33,660 bases of DNA from Chrysochromulina tobinii (Eukaryota > Haptophyta > Prymnesiales > Chrysochromulinaceae): contig JWZX01003164.1 in assembly GCA_001275005.1 (NCBI GenBank), forward strand, positions 1 to 33,660. The letters are read 5' to 3'. Under the pieces are notes generated by a model. The model was not told the DNA's origin, did not search any database, and was given only the letters and a program-made list of their open reading frames with translations. A program made the translations under genes and the position numbers. Shown here in pieces: positions 1 to 6,660 of this stretch (its first letter is position 1; each line of letters starts with the position of its first letter).

Positions 1-456
1 GGGACGGGCGTGGGGAAGGCGACGCTCGGCGCCGTGATCGAGCGCGTCGCCGTGCTCGTCGACGGTGGGCACGGACGTCGCACCGCTCAGGTCGCCCTAC
101 AAGCGCGTTGCCGTGCCGAGCGTGGGCACGTGCGTGGTATTGCAGACAGGCGACGCCGACGGCGTCTGAAACAGAAAAATCGAAACGGAAACATCAAATA
201 GGTTCCAAAAAAGGGCTCTATCGAATGAAATGCATGCGACTTTGGTAGAGGGGCTACCGGCACCAGCGTGTCCCCAGACGCTCATCTTCGGCCGACCGAA
301 GGCCACACACCGGCCCAAGGCAACGCACGCGTGAGCGCGTGTACTCACACACCCACCCCTTTCCGACGTATAGTTACGGGAGAAACGGCAAGCGGGAGAT
401 GTGTCGGTGATCGCGTTCGGATCGCCCCCCACCCTCGCTCCTCTCCCCGCACCGCC
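1..456. other. No recognisable gene; upstream region of the transaldolase gene
   Basis: I see no convincing coding region here. Short open frames exist on both strands between about 10 and 462, but none has a recognisable domain. Two imperfect direct repeats sit at roughly 46-77 and 105-132, each ending in GTGGGCACG. The region from about 210 to 456 probably holds the promoter and 5' UTR of the transaldolase gene. The frame of that gene is open back to 268, so an earlier start cannot be excluded. The first bases could be the edge of a gene lying outside the window. Confidence 0.4.
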
Positions 457-1209
457 ATGCAAGGAAGCCTGCTCCTCTGCCTCTGGGTACCCTTGGCATC
501 GGGCCTGGCGTCAGGCCTGTCGGCACCGATGCGCGGCAGCACTCGTTTTTTCCTCGATACGGCGGTGCGCGAAGAGCTCACACAGCTGCTGCCGCTGGGC
601 ATGTTCCACGGCGTCACGACCAATCCTACCATTCTTCAGCGCTCAGGGGTTCCCTGCACCGTCGAAGCGATACACGAGCTCGCCAAGGACGTGTACGAGC
701 TAGGCGCGCAGGAGTTCATGTGCCAGGCATGGGGGTCCACTGCCGACGAGATGTTTGTCAAGGGCATAGCGCTCGCCACACTGCCGGGCTTCCCTGCGCC
801 GGTCATCAAGGTGCCGGTGACGCCCGCGGGCGTGGAGGCGGCCGCGCAGCTACAAGCCAATGGCGTTCGCGTGTGCCTCACCGCATGCTACGCCTCGTCT
901 CAGGCCCTCGTGGCTGCTTCCCTTGGTTGCGAGTACCTGGCTCCTTACCTAGGAAGGATGACGGATGCTGGCAAGAACGGCTTCGGAGAGATTGCGAAGA
1001 TGCAGGAGATTGTCGACGGCTTGGGCGCCTCGACACGCATCTTCGTGGCGTCCATCCGCACCGTTGACTCCATGGCTGAGCTTGCCACACTTGGACTCAA
1101 CACATTCACCTTCTCGCCCGACATTGCCCGCGCGCTGTTCGTCGAGCCTCTGACCATAGAGGCCGCGCGCGCCTTTGAGGAGGCTGCAGCGAGCAATCAA
1201 GGCGAGTGA
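457..1209 (+). CDS. Transaldolase, short FSA/TalC-type, with N-terminal leader peptide
   Basis: This 250-residue protein is a small transaldolase of the FSA/TalC group. These enzymes move dihydroxyacetone units between sugar phosphates, or act as fructose-6-phosphate aldolases, through a Schiff-base lysine. Visible hallmarks are FFLDTA at residues 31-36, GVTTNPT at 52-58, the catalytic lysine K118 inside VIKVPVTPAG, and YLAPYLGRMTDAG at 160-172. The family is normally about 215-230 residues. The extra N-terminus (MQGSLLLCLWVPLASGLASG) is hydrophobic and looks like a signal peptide, with likely cleavage near residues 20-24. This fits secretion or, in a secondary-plastid alga, the first half of a bipartite plastid signal. 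I chose the ATG at 457 because it starts exactly at that leader; the upstream in-frame ATG at 268 would add 63 unrelated, low-hydrophobicity residues. The gene shows no introns. MCM5 follows on the same strand 129 bp downstream. Whether the enzyme is a true transaldolase or an F6P aldolase cannot be told from sequence. Confidence 0.88.
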   Translation: MQGSLLLCLWVPLASGLASGLSAPMRGSTRFFLDTAVREELTQLLPLGMFHGVTTNPTILQRSGVPCTVEAIHELAKDVYELGAQEFMCQAWGSTADEMFVKGIALATLPGFPAPVIKVPVTPAGVEAAAQLQANGVRVCLTACYASSQALVAASLGCEYLAPYLGRMTDAGKNGFGEIAKMQEIVDGLGASTRIFVASIRTVDSMAELATLGLNTFTFSPDIARALFVEPLTIEAARAFEEAAASNQGE

Positions 1210-1338
1210 TGTGGTTTCCGAGTACGGCCGCCCACGTGTGGAAGAGCTTGTGTGTAAAGCCTTGTTAACAGCCAATTCACACCTCCAAGTAGGCATTTAT
1301 CGCGCCAAGACGGACCGCGCCACCGAGTCACATTCGCC

Positions 1339-4195
1339 ATGGAGTTCGACGAGGGCTCCATCTTCTACTCCAATCAGGAGCGCGGCGACGGCGCGCGGGC
1401 GGACACAGAGTCACCGGCGTCGGCGCGGATCAAGTACTTTCAGTTCATCCGCACCTACCGTGAGGGCAACGTGTTCATCTACCGCGACAAGCTCCGGCAG
1501 GCGGTGAGCCTCGGCATCCCGGAGCTCGAGGTGGACCTCGACCACGTGATGGCATGGGACGATGTGCTCGCGGACGACCTGCAGGAGCGCCCGGCCTTCC
1601 ACTTGCCGCACTTTGAGCAGGCAGCGCTCGAGGCGGCCAAGTCGATGGACATCCTTGACCCGGAGGCGCTCGACATGCCCTCGTTCCAGATCACGCTGAT
1701 GTCGACGAAGAAGCGGATCACGATCCGCGAACTGGTCTCGTCGCAGGTGTCGCGCGTAGTCATCATCCCGGGTATCGTCATCTCGTCGTCCAAGGTCAAG
1801 GCCAAGGCCACGAAGATCTTCGCGCAGTGCAAGGGCTGCCAGACAACTACGCAGGTCCCAGTGCGCGCGGGCTTTGGCGGCGCCAACCTGCCGCGCAAGT
1901 GCGCCCAGGTGCGGCAGCCGGGCGAGGCGCCGTGCCCGCTCGACCCGTACGCGATCGTGCCCGAGAAATGCCAGTACGTCGACATGCAGACGTGGAAGCT
2001 GCAAGAGGCGCCCGAGATGGTGCCCACGGGAGAGATGCCGCGCTCAGTCATGCTGTCCGTCGACCGAAACCTTGTGGACAAGGCGATCCCGGGCAACCGC
2101 GTGACGGTGACGGGCATCATGTCGATCATGTCCAACGTGGGCAAGGGCGGGCCGGGGGGCGTCGCAATCCGAACACCCTACCTGCAGGTGCTCGGCGTGC
2201 GCCATGGCTTCGAGTCGCTCGACGTCACGGGCACGTCGCTCTCGGTCTTCACGGCGGCCGAGGAGGAGGCATTCCACGCCCTCGCGCGCGGCGAGGACAT
2301 CTTTACGCGGCTGAGCAACTCGATCGCGCCCTCGATTTACGGGTCGGAGGACGTCAAGAAAGCTCTCGCGTGCTTGCTCTTCGGCGGCGCGCGCAAGGAG
2401 CTCCGAACCTGAAGACGGCCTCTGAGTGCCACTGAGTTACCACTGAGTGCCACTGATTGCCTCCCTCATTGCATGCAGGTGCGCGCAAGGAGCTCTCCGA
2501 TGGCGCCCGCCTGCGAGGCGACATCAACGTGCTGCTGCTGGGCGACCCTTCGGTGGCCAAGTCGCAGTTCCTTAAGTTTGTCGAGAAGGCGGCGCCCATC
2601 TCGGTGTATACCTCGGGGAAAGGCTCCTCCGCCGCCGGCCTGACCGCCACCGTCACGCAAGACTCGGCCAGCCGCGAGTTCTATCTCGAGGGCGGCGCGA
2701 TGGTGCTCGCGGATGGTGGCGTGGTCTGCATCGATGAGTTCGACAAGATGCGCGAGCAAGACCGAGTTGCGATCCACGAGGCCATGGAGCAGCAGACGAT
2801 CTCGATCGCAAAGGCGGGCATCACCACCGTGCTCAACTCGCGCACCTCCGTCCTCGCGGCCGCTAACCCCACGTTCGGCCGGTACGATGCCGAGAAGAAC
2901 GCGGCGGAGCAGGTCGACTTCCAGTCAACGATCCTCTCGCGCTTCGACATGATCTTCATCCTGCGAGACGAGTATGACCTCGAAAAGGATCGGACGCAAC
3001 GGCTGCATGCAAGTGCTCACCACGGCGCCCTCTCCTCCCCACAGGTACGACCTCGAAAAGGATCGGACGCTCGCGGCGCACATCCTGAAGATCCACGTGC
3101 AAGGCACGTCGACGGTACGGGAGCCGGCGGAGGGGGAGCTCGACGTGCTCATCGCCACTGATGACCTCTGAGCGCCCTTGATGGCGTCCCTCATCAGGTA
3201 CGGGAGCCGGTGGAGGGGGAGCTCGACGTGCTGCAGCTCAAGCGCTACATTGCGTACGCGCGCGCCAAATGCTCGCCTCGCCTCAACGAGCAGGTGAGTG
3301 CCACTGAGTGCCACTGAGTACCACTGAGTGCCACTGAGTGCCACATATGGCCACTGATGGCCACTGATTGCATGCTTGCTGCTCGACCTCGCCAAATGCT
3401 CTCCTCGCCTCAACGCGCAGGCGCGCGAGGTGCTGCAAAACTACTACGTGGCGGTGCGCCAGGGGCTCGTCCAGGAAGATGCGGAGGCGGAGCGCCGCGG
3501 ACGCGCGCCACGCGCCGTGCCGATCACGGTGCGCCGGCTGAAGGCGATCGTGTCTGATGGCCTCTGATGACCTCTGATTGCCCTTGATGACGTCCCCTCA
3601 TCAGGTGCGCCAGCTCGAGGCGATCGTGCCTGATGGCCTCTGATGACCTCTGATTGCCCTTGATGACGTCCCCTCATCAGGTGCGCCAGCTCGAGGCGAT
3701 CGTGCCTGATGGCCTCTGATGACCTCTGATTGCCCTTGATGGCGTCCCCTCATCAGGTGCGCCAGCTCGAGGTGATCGTGCCTGATGGCCTCTGATGACC
3801 TCTGATTGCCCTTGATGGCGTCCCCTCATCAGGTGCGCCAGCTCGAGGCGATCGTGCGCATCGCCGAGTCAGTCGCCAAGATGCGCCTGTCGCCGGTGGC
3901 CACCGAGGACGATGTGCAGACGGCGATCCATATGTTCACCGTCTCGACGCTGCGCGCGGCCAAGATGGGCGACATCGAGATCGAGGGCGTGAGCGAAGGT
4001 GCAGAGCGGACAGCTGAAGAGCATATCCGGAAGCGTGTGCAGATCATGATGGCGGTCAACGTCTCCAAATTGCTCGGCGATCTCAACGATCAGGGCATCG
4101 ACCGCGCCGTGGCGCAGCGCGCGCTCAATGCGATGGTGCGACAGGGAGATTTCCAGGAGGTGGCGATGGGCAAGAAGGTCAAGCGCCTGCGGTGA
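1339..4195 (+). CDS. MCM5: DNA replication licensing factor MCM5 (six exons)
   Basis: This is MCM5, a subunit of the MCM2-7 replicative helicase. Deduced exons are 1339-2386, 2479-2971, 3045-3114, 3198-3293, 3421-3528 and 3833-4195. They join in frame into 725 residues, close to the usual length of about 735. The N-terminal domain carries a zinc-binding region (CKGCQ near residue 165, then PRKC and PCPLDPY), followed by HGEMPR-like PTGEMPR and the PGNRVT segment. The AAA+ core has Walker A GDPSVAKS (about 371-378), Walker [10 protein letters not shown], sensor-1 [11 protein letters not shown] and the arginine finger in LSRFDMIF. The C-terminal winged-helix part ends in KKVKRLR. The start at 1339 gives the family-like N-terminus ([11 protein letters not shown]). 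All five introns lie in the second half of the gene and carry duplicated exon sequence; see the intron entries. Intron 1 uses a GC donor. The splice sites are inferred from frame and MCM5 conservation. Confidence 0.95.
2387..2478 (+). other. MCM5 intron 1 (92 bp, GC-AG) with 17-nt duplicated exon start
   Basis: The intron begins GCGCGCGCAAGGAGCTC (2387-2403). The downstream exon begins GTGCGCGCAAGGAGCTC (2479-2495), so 16 of 17 bases match. The only difference turns the donor GT into GC. Joining G at 2386 to GT at 2479 restores the conserved [11 protein letters not shown] reading. The remaining 75 bp (2404-2478) carries repeats of TGAGTGCCAC and ends TTGCATGCAG. Reading straight through gives a stop at 2410-2412. 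Confidence 0.85.
2972..3044 (+). other. MCM5 intron 2 (73 bp, GT-AG) with 26-nt duplicated exon start
   Basis: Bases 2972-2997 repeat the first 26 bases of exon 3 (3045-3070) with one mismatch (GTATGACC against GTACGACC). The rest, 2998-3044, is a 47-bp element containing GCATGCAAGTGCTCACCACG and ending CTCCCCACAG. A close relative of that element lies inside the EF-hand gene at 25397-25507 on the other strand. Splicing gives the expected [16 protein letters not shown]. Confidence 0.9.
3115..3197 (+). other. MCM5 intron 3 (83 bp, GT-AG) with 35-nt duplicated exon start
   Basis: Bases 3115-3149 match the first 35 bases of exon 4 (3198-3232) with one mismatch (position 3128 C, exon T). The other 48 bp (3150-3197) include CTGATGACCTCTGA and end CCCTCATCAG. 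They are closely similar to the non-exonic part of the 76-bp unit in intron 5. Splicing is phase 0 between ACG and GTA. Confidence 0.9.
3294..3420 (+). other. MCM5 intron 4 (127 bp, GT-AG) with 31-nt duplicated exon end
   Basis: Here the duplication is on the other side. The last 31 bases of exon 4 (3263-3293) recur with two mismatches as the last 31 bases of the intron (3390-3420), both ending GCAG. The body starts GTGAGTGCCACTGAG and repeats the TGAGTGCCAC decamer several times, like the element in intron 1. Splicing joins RLNEQ to AREVLQ. Confidence 0.85.
3529..3832 (+). repeat. MCM5 intron 5: four tandem 76-bp units, each with GT start and AG end
   Basis: Units start at 3529, 3605, 3681 and 3757, and exon 6 starts at 3833, so the period is exactly 76 bp. 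Each unit opens with a 24-nt copy of the start of exon 6 (GTGCGCCAGCTCGAGG onward). It continues with 52 nt containing CTCTGATGACCTCTGATTG and ends CCCCTCATCAG. Unit 1 differs from exon 6 at four of 24 bases, while units 2-4 differ at none or one. Each unit could act as a complete GT-AG intron. Removing all four restores the conserved [18 protein letters not shown]. Confidence 0.93.
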
Positions 4196-4795
4196 GTGCG
4201 GGCGCCGTGGCGGGCGCCGGAGCGGCGGCGCGGCCGAGGCGGAACACGGAAGACACAGCCGGAATGGAGGAAGCGTATTTACGGAACGCGGTCTGGCGGG
4301 GCGCCCCCTGCGGTGTGGCCCACGCGGCGAGCGTCGCAGCGCCGGCGGGTTGACCATCTGGTTGACCACGAGGCTTGCCGTGTCCGGACTCCGGCGAGAC
4401 GTAACGCGAGCCCAGTACTGGGTCTCAGTCGGTGCCTCGCCGTCGTGGGGAGGTCGTGGACGATCGTGCGCGCCCGGCGTTGCGGCATCCGTCCACGGCA
4501 CGCCACCCGCCTCATGCCGCGGATACCACAACGATTACTCATGAGTGCATGGATATGTAATTAAACAGGAAAAAACCAAGGGGGCACACAATTTATCAGA
4601 TCATCATTGCGTCGAGAGTCGGAGAGTTCACAGCCGCCGCCGCCGCCGCCACCCTTCCGCATAATGCATTCGCACGGTCGCTTTCCGCTCTTCCGTTCCA
4701 CCACGGCCACCAACTCCTCCTCGTCCTCGTCGTCTACCAAGAGCGCTTCCGCCACCACCGCGCCGCCGCTGGCGCCTGCCCGCGCCGCCGGGCGC
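4196..4795. other. 3' regions between convergent MCM5 and NOP58; no gene seen
   Basis: The stretch separates the stop codons of two convergent genes and should hold both 3' UTRs. Open frames here are short and lack domains. A (GCC)n run lies near 4632-4653. An A-rich spot around 4556-4577 could serve polyadenylation of either gene, but no AATAAA signal is present there. Confidence 0.5.
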
Positions 4796-6313
4796 TCACG
4801 CCTCCTTGTCCTTCTTCTTCTTCTTCTTCTCCTTCTTGTCGTCGTCGCCGCCCTCGTCATCGTCGTCGCGCTTCTTCTTCTTCTCCTTCTTCTCCTTCTT
4901 CTCGCTGTCCGCGCCCTCCTCCTCCTTGGCCGCCTTCTTGGCCGCCTTCTTGGCCGCCTTGGCCGCTGCCTCCGCCGCCTCTGCTCCCATGCTCGAGTCC
5001 GCAGCCGTGCTGTACCCTCGTCCGCTGTCAGCCGCCGCGTACATCGTGACCATCGGCTGCTTGGGTCCGCCGTTGGGCACCGCCGCCGACGGGGCCGCCG
5101 GCATCCTGCCCTCGAGCATGCGCATCCGCTCCTCGACCTTGAGCCGGCCGTCGATGCCGATCGTGGCCGTGCTCGTCTCGCCGAGCGCGTCCACGCGGAT
5201 GGAGAGGGCACACTTGGCAGCGAGCACGCGCGAGATCTTGCCCTTGTGCTTGGGCTGCGCCTGGCCGACTAAGGAAGCATGGTAGATCAAGCCGTACTTG
5301 GGCGTGTCGTGCTTGGCCTTGAGGGCGCGGAAGAGCGCCTTCTCCGCGCCCAAGATCTGGACCGTCGAGGCCGGCTGCTTCGCCAAGTTCATCAGCGAGC
5401 CCGCATGGGCGATCAAGCGCGCACCGACGAGCTCGCCCACCATCACGGACAGGTTGGGTGCGATGGCGTTCATCCTATTTTTGAGGTATTCCCACAGCTG
5501 CGCGCGGTACTCGGAGAGCGAGATGACCTGCTCCGTGAGCATCAAGATGTTCTTGATGTCCTCGCCGCTCACCTCTGTTCCCATTGAGATCTCGGCCGCC
5601 TCCTTCATCTCGACCTCAATCTCCTCCGCCAAGATGCTCGAAAAGTCCATCGTCTTGCACTTGGTGCGCACGCCCATGTGCCGGATGACCTTGGCGTACA
5701 TCAGGTTGTCGGGCACAATCTTGCCCAGCTCGGGGAAGTGCCAGCCGTACCACTCCTTCAGGCGCATCGCGTACGTGTTGAGCTCCTTGTCGAGGTCGTC
5801 CAGGAGCCCGATGGCCTGGATGATCATCGTGTCCACCTTGTCCGGCGAGAACTTGAGCTTGTAGCGCGAGAGCGAGTGGGCCAGGCCGATCTGCATCGAG
5901 CGCAGCTCCGGGCCGGTCGTGCCCTCGAGCAGGCCCTCGATCTGCGACCGCAGGCCGCGCATCAGCTGCATGACACCCTCGTCCCACACGCACGGAATAT
6001 CGAGCTTCTCCTTGATCGCGTTGCCCAGCTTTGCGTCCGCGACCGCAAGCGTCTCCTGCACCTCACTCGACACGCAGTTCTTCTTCAGGAACTTTTTCAT
6101 CCCCGAAGACAGCTTGCCCTCGACGAGCGCGGTCGCTGACTGCAGCGCCTCGGCGGTGTCAAGGAATTTGCTGAAGGCCTTCAGCGAAACCAATTTGTGC
6201 GCCGAGTCGATATCCGAAAAGGACTTGTTGAGCGAGTCCGGGTCCTTGAGCTTCTCGGGCTTCTTCAGCGAGAAGAGCGCGTGCCCGGCCGGCGTGTCGA
6301 AGAGGACGAGCAT
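4796..6313 (-). CDS. NOP58: Nucleolar protein NOP58, box C/D snoRNP core protein
   Basis: NOP58 is a core protein of box C/D snoRNPs, which guide 2'-O-methylation of rRNA in the nucleolus. The 505-residue product has the NOP5 N-terminal domain (from [14 protein letters not shown]), the middle helical region ([20 protein letters not shown], then [12 protein letters not shown]) and the Nop domain. Within the Nop domain are [10 protein letters not shown] at about 240 and [19 protein letters not shown] at about 278. The segment [11 protein letters not shown] and the block [14 protein letters not shown] follow, then [14 protein letters not shown]. The tail (about residues 455-505) is a Lys/Glu/Asp-rich stretch typical of NOP58 and NOP56, encoded by the CTT/CTC-rich DNA at 4798-4945. 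MLVLF at 6313 is the family start; the frame stays open upstream, but that part looks like 5' UTR with an intron. I see no introns in the coding region. NOP58 rather than NOP56 is favoured by the MLVLF-type N-terminus. Confidence 0.95.
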   Translation of the reverse strand: MLVLFDTPAGHALFSLKKPEKLKDPDSLNKSFSDIDSAHKLVSLKAFSKFLDTAEALQSATALVEGKLSSGMKKFLKKNCVSSEVQETLAVADAKLGNAIKEKLDIPCVWDEGVMQLMRGLRSQIEGLLEGTTGPELRSMQIGLAHSLSRYKLKFSPDKVDTMIIQAIGLLDDLDKELNTYAMRLKEWYGWHFPELGKIVPDNLMYAKVIRHMGVRTKCKTMDFSSILAEEIEVEMKEAAEISMGTEVSGEDIKNILMLTEQVISLSEYRAQLWEYLKNRMNAIAPNLSVMVGELVGARLIAHAGSLMNLAKQPASTVQILGAEKALFRALKAKHDTPKYGLIYHASLVGQAQPKHKGKISRVLAAKCALSIRVDALGETSTATIGIDGRLKVEERMRMLEGRMPAAPSAAVPNGGPKQPMVTMYAAADSGRGYSTAADSSMGAEAAEAAAKAAKKAAKKAAKEEEGADSEKKEKKEKKKKRDDDDEGGDDDKKEKKKKKKDKEA

Positions 6314-6320
6314 GAGCCCG

Positions 6321-6370
6321 CTGAAAGAGAGAGAGGCACGTCTCCGGGCCGCGCGCCGAGATGAGCGTAC
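6321..6370 (-). other. Probable 5' UTR intron of NOP58 (50 bp)
   Basis: On the minus strand the bases just before the NOP58 ATG read CTCTCTCTTTCAG (acceptor ending at 6321), a strong polypyrimidine tract. A possible donor, GTACGCTCAT, begins at 6370. Removing these 50 bp would leave only CGGGCTC between the acceptor and the ATG. The site is predicted from motifs only. Confidence 0.5.
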
Positions 6371-6660
6371 CGGTAAACTTGAGGAAAGGCCTGTGAAACG
6401 TAGCAAGTTTTCTCGGTCCCTAGCCATCCAACGCGGATGTAACCCCTGTGCGTAGGGTCCATTCGGCGTACTAGAGTCGGCGTGCGCGTCGTCGTTTGTA
6501 CATCAAGAGCAGCGGCGAAGCCCACCCGGCCTCCGAAGTGGATGTGGCTCCTGTGCTTAGGGCTCTCGTACGGTACCCGGTATACGCGTCGCCTGTGTTG
6601 GTGGTTTATATGCATGGGAACTTCTCCGTATTTTCCGATTCCATCGAAGATTTTTGCACA
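6371..6660. promoter_or_regulatory. Divergent promoter region between NOP58 and the ABC1K kinase
   Basis: The two genes point away from each other, so both promoters should be here. A TATA-like TTTATAT at about 6606-6612 lies some 50 bp before the ABC1K ATG. No other clear motif was seen. An in-frame ATG at 6496 opens a longer version of the ABC1K frame but would bury its leader peptide. Confidence 0.45.

Noticed and set aside
97-462. 121-codon minus-strand frame at the window start
   Set aside because: No domain, low-complexity composition, and it overlaps the promoter of the transaldolase gene.
3529-3832. The 76-bp repeats as coding repeats of MCM5
   Set aside because: The unit length is not a multiple of three, each unit brings stop codons, and MCM5 conservation requires only one copy.
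4607-5272. Plus-strand frame with a poly-leucine/valine run that looks like a membrane segment
   Set aside because: The run is the complement of the Lys/Glu-rich tail of NOP58 (CTT repeats), so the hydrophobicity is an artefact.
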